Part shown: in pieces, positions 42,027 to 50,372 of the stretch
Layout of the letters: each line of letters starts with the position of its first letter
Position numbering within the stretch: position 1 is the stretch's first letter
Virus record (IMG/VR): IMGVR_UViG_3300009414_000001
Location: 1 to 64,000 of that record
Length of the DNA stretch: 64,000 nt
Origin: a virus
Direction: 5' to 3' (one strand)
Made by a program: the position numbers and the translations under genes
The notes under the pieces: model-generated
Database searches by the model: none
Told to the model about the DNA's origin: nothing
Seen by the model: only the letters and a program-made list of their open reading frames with translations

Positions 42027-43292
42027 TTATTTTTTCTTTTTCCGTTTAGCTCTGTTTTTAGCTCGCTTAGATTCACTCATCTTTGAACTAATACGCTTAA
42101 TCTTATCGACCTTCTCATCACGACTTAATGAATCATGCTCAGCAAGCACAGCAGCCCCCGTCACAACGTTTGCAGTTTCAGGGCTTATATCTCCGCCTGC
42201 TCTTAATTCTTTTAATGCTTTTCTAGCTTTGGCTTTTGACATTACATTTGAATTATTAACTTGCTTAGCCTTCTTAGCGACATACGTTGTCCTAGAAGCA
42301 AGCTCAGCTTGTTTTTTATCAAAATGCTCTTGCACCTGTTCGAAGTTAACATCAGCAATCAATTCTGAAATTTCTTTCCTCTCAAAAGCGGTAGGCATAG
42401 AGACAGCTGTGTTAGCAGCAAAGATAACTGCATTTTCTTCATCAGTTCCGCACAACACCATCCGTGAAATTCCGTTAGGATGATGAAAGGAGAAAACTGG
42501 CTTATTCATATCAAGCTCAGTGCCATCTACTGCACTAGGCCGCTCTTCACCTACAGGCTGAACGCCAAGGTAAGTCAACCAAGTACCACGGCGTTTATTT
42601 TCCCAAAGTACTTGTTTACCAGAAATTGCCACCAACTCTCGCGCATCTTTCAATTCAGCAAGAGCCTCTTTAAGTTTGTCATTCAGCATTTTGGTACTGC
42701 TGTTGTACTGGGCACGCTCTGATCTAAGTTTCGTTAATTCTTGTTGAAATGACTTTTCAGCTTTTATAAATTTTCCTGCTGACTCATTCTCACGCTTAAC
42801 AGCAGAAGACACTTTATCTTTTGATTTGCTTAGCTTAACCATTAACTGTCTATTTGCTTCGTGAGATTGCTCAAGAGCAGGCTTTAGATCAGATAACTCA
42901 TTTACCAGTGATTTGTTTGTTTCAGTTAGTTCAGCATTTAATACGCCATTATCTTTTAATGTCTTTACAGAGTTTTCTGACTCTTTTAATTTTTTAGCAA
43001 GGTTTAGTCTTATACGGTCATGCTCTTTAAGAGATATATACCCAGTACTAACTTTTTCTACTCGATACTCTATTTTTGGTGGTTTAATTCTTTCTTGCTC
43101 TAACTGCCAATTTAATGATGAGACTGTTGCACTAGATCTAGCTAGCTCATCTTTTGTCTTTTGATGGTCAACTGTTTTTTGTAAAAGCAATAATTGAAGA
43201 GAGCTGCTAATTTCATCTTCTAGCTCTCTTGGTATTTCATAGCTGAAACTTTGCACTGCTTTTTGTATTTCTTCATTAAACTGCGTCGACAT
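42027..43292 (-). CDS. Coiled-coil protein near the origin
   Basis: 421 residues. Residues about 45-215 are a predicted long coiled coil (ELTETNKSLVNELSDLKPALEQ and similar heptads). The region 220-300 looks globular and contains SFHHPNGISRMVLCGTDEENAVIF. The C-terminus is very basic (KSKRAKNRAKRKKKK-like). Architecture recalls plasmid KfrA-type coiled-coil proteins, without visible homology. It lies beside the plasmid origin. Confidence 0.55.
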   Translation of the reverse strand: MSTQFNEEIQKAVQSFSYEIPRELEDEISSSLQLLLLQKTVDHQKTKDELARSSATVSSLNWQLEQERIKPPKIEYRVEKVSTGYISLKEHDRIRLNLAKKLKESENSVKTLKDNGVLNAELTETNKSLVNELSDLKPALEQSHEANRQLMVKLSKSKDKVSSAVKRENESAGKFIKAEKSFQQELTKLRSERAQYNSSTKMLNDKLKEALAELKDARELVAISGKQVLWENKRRGTWLTYLGVQPVGEERPSAVDGTELDMNKPVFSFHHPNGISRMVLCGTDEENAVIFAANTAVSMPTAFERKEISELIADVNFEQVQEHFDKKQAELASRTTYVAKKAKQVNNSNVMSKAKARKALKELRAGGDISPETANVVTGAAVLAEHDSLSRDEKVDKIKRISSKMSESKRAKNRAKRKKKK

Positions 43293-43803
43293 TTTATAAA
43301 TCTCATTTCATTAAGTTTTAGCAACCCCCTTTCTATTAAAGGGTTAATCTAATGCAATACTATAATTTTTTAAATTTTGGTTCAAGTTGTTAGTACATTT
43401 AATTAAAAAATAGGCAATCAGAAAGGTATAGCTTCTTTTTTATACAAAAAGTGATGACCGTTCACCAATACAGTTAAATTCACTTAAGATCCTTTGATTG
43501 GATCTACTCACTACGTTATGAATTCATCTTTTAATGGGGCAAACGAATAAAATAAGCTTATTAACACAAACTAACACCCAAGTTAGCGATCTAATAAAAT
43601 AAGCCGCTTAATTGCCTTGTAGACGTTCTTTATCTTTCAAGATGATCAAATAAAAATTTATTGTTTACTCTTGGAGCGCCAGCGACTTAATAAGATATAA
43701 ATATATATTTAGATATAGTAGATAATAATAGATAGCGTATATTTCGTGTACAGCAACAAACCCAGTGGTAGCAGTAGTTACAAGGTTTTTTTTCATATAT
43801 GAG
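43293..43803. other. AT-rich leader of the origin region
   Basis: No gene found. An extremely AT-rich stretch at about 43676-43750 could be a DNA-unwinding element. AAGATCCTTTG (43485-43495) recurs at 44491-44501, both with Dam GATC sites. Confidence 0.5.
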
Positions 43804-43906
43804 GTTATGCGATAGTACTGTTAAAGTTATGTGATAGTACTCTTTTGGTTATCCGATAGTACGCAAATAGTTATGTGATAGTACTCTTTTGGTTATCCGA
43901 TAGTAC
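43804..43906 (+). repeat. Iteron array A, five copies at 22-bp period
   Basis: GTTATNYGATAGTAC-type 15-mers start at 43804, 43826, 43848, 43870 and 43892, exactly 22 bp apart (two helical turns). Variants alternate GTG/CCG. The sequence is unrelated to array B, so a different initiator or regulator probably binds here. Confidence 0.9.
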
Positions 43907-44377
43907 TGTTAAAAATGGCTATAAAAGCCTTAAAACACAGCTTATACAGGGTTAGTAACAACATACTAACAGATTTACTAACAAGTCTATTTTAGCTTTT
44001 AACGCCTTGATAGCTTTAAAATCACTTAAAAGCGGTAGTTGATGAATGCAAAAAAGTAAAGGATCGTTTGGTATTGTTAATAGCTCTACACGTTAATATT
44101 TGCTATCAAATAACGGTTATTGCATTCATTGCGATAGCTAACTTGCCTTATAGCCCTAAGCCACTCAAATTGACTCACAGGAGCTAACGGCTGTTTTTTC
44201 TATTCTTGTTTGTTTTAACTGTCAGGATCCCACTGTAGGAATGATTGCACTTAACTAAACAATTAAATACAACATGAGGTAACGCTTGCGTTAGATCTTA
44301 CATTCTTTCTTCTTTCCCTTTCTTCTTTCTCTTTAGTGGGCTTTAACGAATTGATTTTAAAGAGGTAATAAGGCCAC
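43907..44377. other. Spacer between iteron arrays
   Basis: No gene. It holds ACTAACAGATTTACTAAC (43965-43982), partly like the C1 element, a pyrimidine-rich tract at about 44303-44335, and several GATC sites. Confidence 0.5.
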
Positions 44378-44480
44378 TTAACGACAGTTTAGAGCCTATC
44401 TAACGATACTTTAGAGACTAACTAACGACATTTTAGAGCCTAATAGACGACAATTTAGAGACTAACTAACGACAAAAATG
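44378..44480 (+). repeat. Iteron array B, five copies at 22-bp period
   Basis: CTAACGACANTTTAGAG-type units at 44378, 44400, 44422, 44444 and 44466 (last one partial), precisely 22 bp apart, immediately upstream of the Rep_3 initiator gene. Classic replication-origin iterons. Confidence 0.9.
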
Positions 44481-44481
44481 A

Positions 44482-44490
44482 TGTGGATAA
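44482..44490 (-). promoter_or_regulatory. DnaA box
   Basis: TGTGGATAA is the exact complement of the consensus TTATCCACA, placed right after array B as in many iteron origins. Confidence 0.75.
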
Positions 44491-44550
44491 GATCCTTTGT
44501 AGCGGAATAGCCAATAAAAAGCTTTATTTATGGATCGCATTACTGTTAAC

Positions 44551-44578
44551 CTACGACAAAACAATAATATGTCGTTAG
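44551..44578. promoter_or_regulatory. Inverted half-iterons, rep operator
   Basis: CTACGACA and TGTCGTTAG face each other across 11 bases just before the rep start. Inverted half-iterons are bound by Rep dimers for autoregulation in pPS10/pSC101-type plasmids. Confidence 0.65.
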
Positions 44579-44585
44579 TAGTAAT

Positions 44586-45590
44586 ATGGATCATAAACCT
44601 AACTTAACCGTTGTACATAGCAATGACCTTTCTGAATTTAGTTACTCTTTGTCCCTTGATGAATTGAGAATATTAAACTTAGCGCTAACAAAGGTTGACA
44701 GCAGAAAGTCCAAAACTGGCGTCATATCCATACATGCATCTGAGTTTGCAGAGATGTATGACCTAGACAGGCATAATGTTTATAGAAACATGCGCAATGC
44801 CTTGAAGGAGATTAACAGAAAACCGATCAAAGTGCCCTACCTTGATGACAACAACAAACCAAGAGTAAGAGAGAAAACTTGGCTAACAGATCTCGACTAC
44901 TCTACCTTAGATGACTCTGATGAAGTTTTTATTGAGTTCAACCCTTCTATTCATGAGTATCTATTCGAATTAAAATCAAACTTTACTTCACTTAATTTTC
45001 AGTATGTTAGCCAGTTAAACACTCCCTTTTCATTTAGATTATACCAATGGCTAAATAAGGCTAGGAATTTAAATAAACACCAAAAAGGCTCTACTGTGGA
45101 AGTTGAGTTAAATGTTGACTGGATGAAAACAGTGTCAGGCTTAGATGATAAGTACAATAGGTGGGGAGACTTTAAAGACAGAGTTATTCACCCTGCGGTA
45201 AATCAGATAAATTCTAAAAGCGACTTGTCGGTAATGTATGAACCGCTAAAACGCTCAAGGTCAATTTATGCAGTTAGATTTGTTTATATAGTTGAAGCAA
45301 GCACGCCAGAGTTTTCACCTCCAACAAGGCCACGACTCTCAAGGCGTCCAAAAGTAAAATCAGGAACTCACCTTGAGGGGGAGTGGATGCGAACAAACTT
45401 AGCTCTCTTACTTAAATATGAAAAGGATTTAAAAACTTATGATCCTTCTGCAAAACTAACCATGGCTGACCTAAAAAAAATAGCGCAATACTCATCAATA
45501 TGTAGCCATCTTACCCATGAAAGGATCACCCAAGAGATAAAGCAAAGGCAAAATAAAAGGTTATCTAACGACAAAATAGAGATGAACTAA
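44586..45590 (+). CDS. Rep_3-family plasmid replication initiator
   Basis: 334 residues. Two winged-helix domains: FSYSLSLDELRILNLALTKV...IHASEFAEMYDLDRHNVYRNMRNALKEI (about 18-80), and FNFQYVSQLNTPFSFRLYQWLNKARN...VDWMKTVSGL (about 135-195). This is the Rep_3 (RepE/RepA) layout. It binds the flanking iterons to open the origin. The last codons overlap downstream iterons. Likely maintains the prophage plasmid. Confidence 0.9.
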   Translation: MDHKPNLTVVHSNDLSEFSYSLSLDELRILNLALTKVDSRKSKTGVISIHASEFAEMYDLDRHNVYRNMRNALKEINRKPIKVPYLDDNNKPRVREKTWLTDLDYSTLDDSDEVFIEFNPSIHEYLFELKSNFTSLNFQYVSQLNTPFSFRLYQWLNKARNLNKHQKGSTVEVELNVDWMKTVSGLDDKYNRWGDFKDRVIHPAVNQINSKSDLSVMYEPLKRSRSIYAVRFVYIVEASTPEFSPPTRPRLSRRPKVKSGTHLEGEWMRTNLALLLKYEKDLKTYDPSAKLTMADLKKIAQYSSICSHLTHERITQEIKQRQNKRLSNDKIEMN

Positions 45591-45753
45591 CGACAAAATA
45601 GAGATGAACTAACGACAATTTAGAGAACTTACCGCTAACAAAGCAGTTAAAACAGGATTACTAGCCACTTTTTTGGACAATAACCGCTCTTTGCAGGTCT
45701 ATTCGTGCCTCTATATCCCTTTAGGTGTAAAACTCTCTCTAAATTGTCGTTAG
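45565..45753 (+). repeat. Downstream iterons B' with one inverted copy
   Basis: Three more direct copies of the array B unit begin at 45565, 45587 and 45609 (22 bp apart), overlapping the rep stop. One copy is inverted at 45737-45753 (CTCTAAATTGTCGTTAG). Such sites usually control copy number by handcuffing. Confidence 0.85.
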
Positions 45754-45844
45754 TTGGGGTAATTCCCATAGCAACACACTTGGGCTGCCAATAAAAACAC
45801 TATAGATTACAATGCACTAATAATAACCCCTTCCGCTCTTATTT

Positions 45845-45887
45845 CGTGACAGTCACGTTTAAATTATTAAATTAGCGTGACTGTCAC
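45845..45887. promoter_or_regulatory. Paired GTGACNGTCAC operator, second locus
   Basis: CGTGACAGTCACG (45845-45857) and GTGACTGTCAC (45877-45887) with centres 31 bp apart, the same geometry as at 21446-21491. Upstream of the 46030-46296 gene. Confidence 0.7.
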
Positions 45888-45949
45888 ACCAACAACCCCA
45901 GTAAAAACACCTCGATTATCATTATTGCGCTTCGCGCACTAAAAACTTA

Positions 45950-45977
45950 TTGCGTATTGCGCACTAAGCTGTATACT
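45950..45977 (+). promoter_or_regulatory. Candidate promoter for 46030-46296
   Basis: TTGCGT and TATACT with a 16-base spacer, downstream of the palindrome pair. Confidence 0.5.
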
Positions 45978-46029
45978 GTACTTATCCCTTGCGCTAGGGT
46001 GGACTAATAAGTAAGAAAAGGAAGTTTAT

Positions 46030-46296
46030 ATGCTAATTTTAGATATTAATGACCTAGCTGGCGCAATTGATAAGTTATCAGAAACCGCAAAAGGTGATGT
46101 AGTTGATTTTATCGAAACTCTTATGAGTGTAGATAAGATAAGTGACCTAAGCTCAATGTACGATGATTTATCAATTAGTGGTAATGCTTTTAATTACGTT
46201 ATTAAGGAAAACTATCAGCATGTTGTATTTGCTGTTTCAGGTGAAATTAATAACGATAATGAAATAGAAGTACTAACACTGAAAAGCTATGACTAG
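46030..46296 (+). CDS. Small acidic hypothetical protein
   Basis: 88 residues, acidic, alpha/beta (LILDINDLAGAIDKLSETA, then YQHVVFAVSGEIN). Good AAGGAAG ribosome site and promoter. Unknown; candidate to be controlled by the paired palindromes. Confidence 0.55.
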   Translation: MLILDINDLAGAIDKLSETAKGDVVDFIETLMSVDKISDLSSMYDDLSISGNAFNYVIKENYQHVVFAVSGEINNDNEIEVLTLKSYD

Positions 46297-46441
46297 GTTA
46301 AAGGTAGGTGTTATTTTAGCGCCTACCTTATTTAATTCCTAATCTGCTTAAAACCCGAATAACATTATAAAAAAATAATACTAATAAGCTTAAAAAGCGA
46401 AACATAAAACTATAAACATAGAGTAAAAAACAGGAGTAGCT

Positions 46442-46744
46442 ATGAATCGGTCAAATAGCGAATCAATGGCAGCACTAAGCAAAATAGGTTTAGTAATTAC
46501 ACCTAAAGGTGCAGGACATCACGTTAGCAAATTTCTTAAAAGAAAAGGTATTTCAGCAAATAAAGCAGGGGAAACAATGGGCGTATCTGCCTCTACTGTT
46601 ACCCGTCTTATCGGTGGTGGCTCTCTAACTGAGTCAATGGCAGCTAAATTAGCAGCGCACTATGATCTACCTATTACTATGCTTTTTAATTTAGAAGCAA
46701 GTTTTCACGCACACAATGCGGAAAGTCTATTAGCTACGGCTTAA
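46442..46744 (+). CDS. HigA-like XRE regulator
   Basis: 100 residues. HHVSKFLKRKGISANKAGETMGVSASTVTRLIGGGSLTESMAAKLAAHYDL (about 26-76) is a clear helix-turn-helix of the HigA/XRE antitoxin type. No HigB-type toxin is beside it, so it is probably a solitary regulator. Followed by a terminator. Confidence 0.75.
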   Translation: MNRSNSESMAALSKIGLVITPKGAGHHVSKFLKRKGISANKAGETMGVSASTVTRLIGGGSLTESMAAKLAAHYDLPITMLFNLEASFHAHNAESLLATA

Positions 46745-46761
46745 TTAAATAGACTTAAAAC

Positions 46762-46795
46762 AAGCCTCTTTATTCACAAGATTAAAGGGGCTTTT
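46762..46795 (+). terminator. Terminator after the HigA-like gene
   Basis: AAGCCTCTTTA / TAAAGGGGCTT arms, 10-base loop, T-run. Confidence 0.75.
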
Positions 46796-46809
46796 TAATG
46801 TCTGAGAAT

Positions 46810-46899
46810 TTACTTTTTTGTTGTGCATCTGTAGCAATCACACCAAAGCGCATGACCATTTTTCTTTTTACGCTTCTTGGGTTTTTCTGGCTTTGGCAT
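46810..46899 (-). CDS. Very small Cys-containing basic protein
   Basis: 29 residues: basic N-half (MPKPEKPKKRKKK), then HALWCDCYRC, a possible metal site. GAGG precedes the start. Short, but it fits the packed minus-strand array. Confidence 0.4.
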   Translation of the reverse strand: MPKPEKPKKRKKKNGHALWCDCYRCTTKK

Positions 46900-46915
46900 A
46901 GAAGCTCTACCTCAT

Positions 46916-47176
46916 TTAATTAATACTACCTACAAACTCAAAACCGCACTTTACTTCGAATGAACCCCATTCAACCGTTTGATGCTCATGTGGTGGTGTT
47001 ATCCTGATACAACTAACTGGTATTCCAGCCGCCAGCACTGCCAATAAACACTCTTCTAAAAACTCCTGAGAATCACGAAAAGCCGCTAACAGGTAGTTTT
47101 CAGGCGGACTAATAAACTCTGCACTTTCAAGCATCTCTTTACTTACGTTTTTCGATAAATATGGAGATATAGCCAT
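46916..47176 (-). CDS. Small hypothetical protein
   Basis: 86 residues. Helical N-terminus and beta C-terminus (IPVSCIRITPPHEHQTVEWGSFEVKCGFEFVG). Unknown. Confidence 0.5.
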   Translation of the reverse strand: MAISPYLSKNVSKEMLESAEFISPPENYLLAAFRDSQEFLEECLLAVLAAGIPVSCIRITPPHEHQTVEWGSFEVKCGFEFVGSIN

Positions 47177-47185
47177 AAATCAGCC

Positions 47186-47548
47186 CTACTTAAAATAACG
47201 ATTAAATACGGCGCTGTTAATACCGTAAAATTTAGCAACATCATCGAGATGATAAAGATCAGGAAGCAGCTCACCTTTTTCAATTGCAAAATATGCTTCT
47301 TTGGTGATATTCATCGCCTTGGCAACATCTTCTAATTTTGCTCTTTTCTTAGCTCGTAGATTCCTTAGCAATACAACCAAAGTCATTAAATCATCTTTCG
47401 GCACCATGACTACTTTAACAGTGCTCTTGCATGGTGGTACGCAAGAAAAAGCGCTAATGATCATTTTCTTTTGCGCCTCTATAAACGCAAGAGTGTTCAA
47501 TTCTTGTTTTGACGGATTTATCGACTGAAATTGTAATGTTTTAGACAC
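47186..47548 (-). CDS. XRE-family HTH protein
   Basis: 120 residues. LRAKKRAKLEDVAKAMNITKEAYFAIEKGELLPDLYHLDDVAKFYGI (about 65-112) is a canonical Cro/CI-type helix-turn-helix; the N-terminal 60 residues are separate. A regulator of the small-gene array or of the origin; target unknown. Confidence 0.7.
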   Translation of the reverse strand: MSKTLQFQSINPSKQELNTLAFIEAQKKMIISAFSCVPPCKSTVKVVMVPKDDLMTLVVLLRNLRAKKRAKLEDVAKAMNITKEAYFAIEKGELLPDLYHLDDVAKFYGINSAVFNRYFK

Positions 47549-47562
47549 TTCATATTTCCTAT

Positions 47563-47709
47563 TTAGATTTTTGCTAAACGCTTAGAACGATTTTTCTGCT
47601 CTCTTTGCTCTCGTTTTAGCTTTTTACTTGCAACATACTCGTCGTGTTCCTCAGAGTGTTTTTTGCCTTTTAACTTCGACATTAATCTGCCGTTTAGTTT
47701 CTTAGCCAT
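47563..47709 (-). CDS. Short basic protein
   Basis: 48 residues from MAKKLNGRLMSKLKGKKHS, preceded by AAGGAAG. Almost entirely Lys/Arg/Glu helix. Unknown. Confidence 0.5.
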   Translation of the reverse strand: MAKKLNGRLMSKLKGKKHSEEHDEYVASKKLKREQREQKNRSKRLAKI

Positions 47710-47710
47710 T

Positions 47711-47875
47711 TCAACTTCCTTTTTTGTCGTATTTGCGTTTTTCATACCACTCATAGCCACAACCGTGGCATTTATAACCAATACATGTCATGCCGCTATA
47801 ACGCTCGACAGGGAAATGTTCTTTGTTATTTTTCTTATGAATAAACACACCTTTCAACCAGTTAATTATTGTCAT
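47711..47875 (-). CDS. Small zinc-knuckle-like protein
   Basis: 54 residues, MTIINWLKGVFIHKK at the start and YKCHGCGYEWYEKR near the end, one CxxC pair. AGGA ribosome site; it runs directly into the next gene. Confidence 0.5.
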   Translation of the reverse strand: MTIINWLKGVFIHKKNNKEHFPVERYSGMTCIGYKCHGCGYEWYEKRKYDKKGS

Positions 47876-47897
47876 TTGCCATTCCTATATTAAAAAT

Positions 47898-48146
47898 TTA
47901 ACGTGCGCCAGTTTCATCTTTAAATTTTAACTGCCCCGTAACCCGTCTTTTAGACGCATTTATTTCATCTTGAGAATAACGACCAAAACACCACCTTTTA
48001 AATTCTGACCATTGCCTAGCAGCTTGAGAATTATCACTAAACTCTGACTCTTGATAATACTGCTTCAACCTACCATCAAGAGCCAATATTGCCTCATCAA
48101 CTTTGAATGTTTGTAGGTATTGGCTTTCAAAGCTTTCCTTATTCAT
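47898..48146 (-). CDS. Small hypothetical protein
   Basis: 82 residues, helical and polar (FKRWCFGRYSQDEINASKRRV). TAGGAAA-type ribosome site shared with neighbours. Unknown. Confidence 0.5.
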   Translation of the reverse strand: MNKESFESQYLQTFKVDEAILALDGRLKQYYQESEFSDNSQAARQWSEFKRWCFGRYSQDEINASKRRVTGQLKFKDETGAR

Positions 48147-48161
48147 AAGTGCCGTTTCCTA

Positions 48162-48461
48162 TTACTCGTCCCACTCGCTACGGGGTGGAATATTTATATT
48201 TTCTAAATCTTCAATATGCATACCTAGCTCTGACGCATCTTCACGACTTAGACCTATTTCATTTAGATATTTAACATCAATATCAATACAGTCATTACAC
48301 AACAATGAGCGCAATAACGACCGAAACCTAGCAGAGCGATCAAACTCGTCACCAATGCCTACGCTTATCACTTTGTGAGTTTTACCTTCGTGCTGAATTT
48401 CTCTAGCAAAAGTATCAAGACCAACGACTGAAAGAGTCATTAAATTTGTATCTTCGGACAT
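48162..48461 (-). CDS. Small hypothetical protein
   Basis: 99 residues, acidic C-terminus (SELGMHIEDLENINIPPRSEWDE). Unknown; member of the TAGGAA-led array. Confidence 0.5.
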   Translation of the reverse strand: MSEDTNLMTLSVVGLDTFAREIQHEGKTHKVISVGIGDEFDRSARFRSLLRSLLCNDCIDIDVKYLNEIGLSREDASELGMHIEDLENINIPPRSEWDE

Positions 48462-48476
48462 AAAAAAAGTTTCCTA

Positions 48477-48767
48477 TTAAGATAAAAAGCGCTTAACGCA
48501 CTCTTTGGTTGTTAAAAATCTTTCATTTTCGCCTGCTCGATTACAGCAAAGGAAAGGCTCTAGCTCTTCACTAGGTAAAGCACTAGTTCCATACAGCTGC
48601 GCCCTCTTTAACCTTTCGTCTAATCGCTCCAAACCATTAGAGCCTTGTTCTTCTTTTATCAATGAAGTTAGTTGCTCCAAAGTTATCGAAGACACAAACC
48701 TAAAGCCGTCACTAATAGTGCAGTAGAAGTTGTATTTACCTTTGTGGTGACAAATAATCTGAGCCAT
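48477..48767 (-). CDS. Small hypothetical protein
   Basis: 96 residues, opening MAQIICHHKGKYNFYCTISDG; beta then helix. Unknown; TAGGAAG ribosome site. Confidence 0.5.
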   Translation of the reverse strand: MAQIICHHKGKYNFYCTISDGFRFVSSITLEQLTSLIKEEQGSNGLERLDERLKRAQLYGTSALPSEELEPFLCCNRAGENERFLTTKECVKRFLS

Positions 48768-48782
48768 TTCGCTTCCTATACG

Positions 48783-48938
48783 TTATTGATGATCACAATC
48801 TTGGCAAGGCTCACCAAATACAACATCTGAGTACTTACAAATATTGCAAGGGAATGAGAAGCTATGCGGTGACTGCTTTTCGTGCTCAAAATTACTTTTC
48901 TCAACCTTTAATACTTCTATTAAATCCATGTTATCCAT
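48783..48938 (-). CDS. Short zinc-ribbon protein
   Basis: 51 residues. FPCNICKYSD and GEPCQDCDHQ give two CxxC pairs, a complete four-Cys zinc site. AGGAAG ribosome site 5 bases before ATG. Confidence 0.55.
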   Translation of the reverse strand: MDNMDLIEVLKVEKSNFEHEKQSPHSFSFPCNICKYSDVVFGEPCQDCDHQ

Positions 48939-48950
48939 TTTACTTCCTAC

Positions 48951-49040
48951 TTAACCTTCGTTTGTTGGTGTCGCTGCTTTAGGGTGAAATAAAGCTCTGT
49001 TAACTGCTATCGAAATTAGTGATTTCTTAAAAAAATACAT
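48951..49040 (-). CDS. Very small peptide gene
   Basis: 29 residues, MYFFKKSLISIAVNRALFHP; amphipathic. AGGAAA at good spacing and exact fit between neighbours. Unknown. Confidence 0.35.
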   Translation of the reverse strand: MYFFKKSLISIAVNRALFHPKAATPTNEG

Positions 49041-49052
49041 ATGTGCTGTTTC

Positions 49053-49547
49053 CTACACTAAGTTAGTTAGTGAATTAAGTTTTAATTTAACCCTATGCGC
49101 AGCATGATTTGATAACCCTGCATAAGCATCTGTATGTATGAAATGCTCAGCTTGTTCAAGTAACATATCTGAGCTGTCATCAATGATCACATACTGCTTA
49201 AAATTGAATGAATCAGCACCTAGAACCTCTTTATTTTCATAAAGCCATGCTTTGATCTCGTTCCCACGAACAGAATGCTGGCCTAGATGTGGCGTTTGAC
49301 CAACTACCTCACCCGTAACACCGAATACTTTAAGCATTTTTTTGTTTTCGCCTAACCCTGAACATCTCCAAGCTGAACTAATAACAATTTTTGCACCCGT
49401 TTCGTCAGTGATTTTATTAAGATTTTCAACTAGTGATTTATTCATCCAACCATAAGGCAGAACTTTTAAAACGTCAGAACTTTCGCTATTTGAAGCTACT
49501 AGCGCCTTATTCAAAACGCCGTCAATATCTAAGAAAATAATACGCAT
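49053..49547 (-). CDS. HAD-family phosphatase-like protein
   Basis: 164 residues. IIFLDIDGVLN (motif I, Asp-x-Asp-Gly, residues 3-13), KIVISSAWR (motif II Ser, about 54-62) and YVIIDDSSD (motif IV, about 119-127) form a HAD active site without a large cap, like phage polynucleotide 3'-phosphatase or RNA-repair-associated HAD domains. Substrate unknown. Confidence 0.8.
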   Translation of the reverse strand: MRIIFLDIDGVLNKALVASNSESSDVLKVLPYGWMNKSLVENLNKITDETGAKIVISSAWRCSGLGENKKMLKVFGVTGEVVGQTPHLGQHSVRGNEIKAWLYENKEVLGADSFNFKQYVIIDDSSDMLLEQAEHFIHTDAYAGLSNHAAHRVKLKLNSLTNLV

Positions 49548-49550
49548 AAT

Positions 49551-49757
49551 TTACCCTGTAATTTTGAGGTTATATTTTTTCTCAAAAGCTTTAATCAAAC
49601 CCTCTTCATGGGTTTTACGTTGAAAAGAGTAATCAACACAATCAGTACACTTAATTCTACTAAAACCTTGCTCCCTGCTTGATTCGATAGATAAAGCCAT
49701 GAAGTCAGCGCCACAATCAGGGCAAGGAATGTCGGATAATTGTTCATACTTGAGCAT
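49551..49757 (-). CDS. Small zinc-ribbon protein
   Basis: 68 residues. IPCPDCGADF and IKCTDCVDY give two CxxC pairs. Three bases upstream of the HAD gene. Unknown. Confidence 0.6.
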   Translation of the reverse strand: MLKYEQLSDIPCPDCGADFMALSIESSREQGFSRIKCTDCVDYSFQRKTHEEGLIKAFEKKYNLKITG

Positions 49758-49775
49758 GGAACGGCTTCCTTTTTT

Positions 49776-49898
49776 TTAAAAATCAACACTCACATGAGTA
49801 AAGAACCAGTACAGCAGCTCGCACGCTTTCCATACACCAAGCGATAAAAGAATGATAACTATCCATATCGCTTTAGGTGAAATATCAAAATTAACCAC
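49776..49898 (-). CDS. Short single-TM protein
   Basis: 40 residues from a GTG directly after the upstream stop, AAGGA at good distance. KAIWIVIILLSLGVWKACELLYW is one membrane helix (listed here in part). Unknown. Confidence 0.45.
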   Translation of the reverse strand: MVNFDISPKAIWIVIILLSLGVWKACELLYWFFTHVSVDF

Positions 49899-50165
49899 TT
49901 AAATATCCTTACTGATCAACTGACCGTCTAGCTGAGCATTGGCCTTCAATGAAGCTAGGCGCTCTTTTGCGTCATTTACTGATGTAGCCCAAAGCGTGAA
50001 ACTCATTTTTCGCTGTCTCTCGTCTTTGTAGCTGTAGGTGTATTCAAACCAAGTGATGTTATCGTCATCGATAAAGGTACACTGTGGATCGGGTGCGTTT
50101 TTCTTTGCTGAAAAATCACTAATGCTAGTTACGTTATTTTTACTCATTTTGGCTTTATTGCTCAT
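49899..50165 (-). CDS. Small hypothetical protein
   Basis: 88 residues; basic N-terminus and a beta-rich middle (ITWFEYTYSYKDERQRKMSFTLWATS) ending in a helix. Unknown. Overlaps the upstream membrane-protein gene by 11 bp. Confidence 0.5.
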   Translation of the reverse strand: MSNKAKMSKNNVTSISDFSAKKNAPDPQCTFIDDDNITWFEYTYSYKDERQRKMSFTLWATSVNDAKERLASLKANAQLDGQLISKDI

Positions 50166-50358
50166 TTATCATATTTGGGGTTTCCATTTGGCTGTTTTGA
50201 ATGGCTATCGTGATAATAGAACCCCAACCAAGTAGAGCAATTGTAAATGTAGCGAGCAGGAATTTTTTTGCATTTGCGTTAAGTGTTGACCAGTTAACAA
50301 AGTCCAATACAACGGATGTCGTGAGGAAGAAGTTGAGCACACCAAAAAATAAAAACAT
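50155..50358 (-). CDS. Two-TM small protein
   Basis: 67 residues with membrane segments at about 2-20 (FLFFGVLNFFLTTSVVLDF) and 33-52 (FLLATFTIALLGWGSIITIA). Unknown; directly downstream of the TrfA-like gene. Confidence 0.5.
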   Translation of the reverse strand: MFLFFGVLNFFLTTSVVLDFVNWSTLNANAKKFLLATFTIALLGWGSIITIAIQNSQMETPNMINEQ

Positions 50359-50372
50359 AACAATCCTTTTAA

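Noticed and set aside
43804-44480. CRISPR-like regular repeats
   Set aside because: The 22-bp period with 5-7 bp spacers and position beside a Rep_3 gene make these iterons; there are no spacers or cas genes.
46442-46744. HigBA toxin-antitoxin pair
   Set aside because: Only the HigA-like antitoxin is present; the upstream 88-residue protein does not look like a RelE/HigB toxin.
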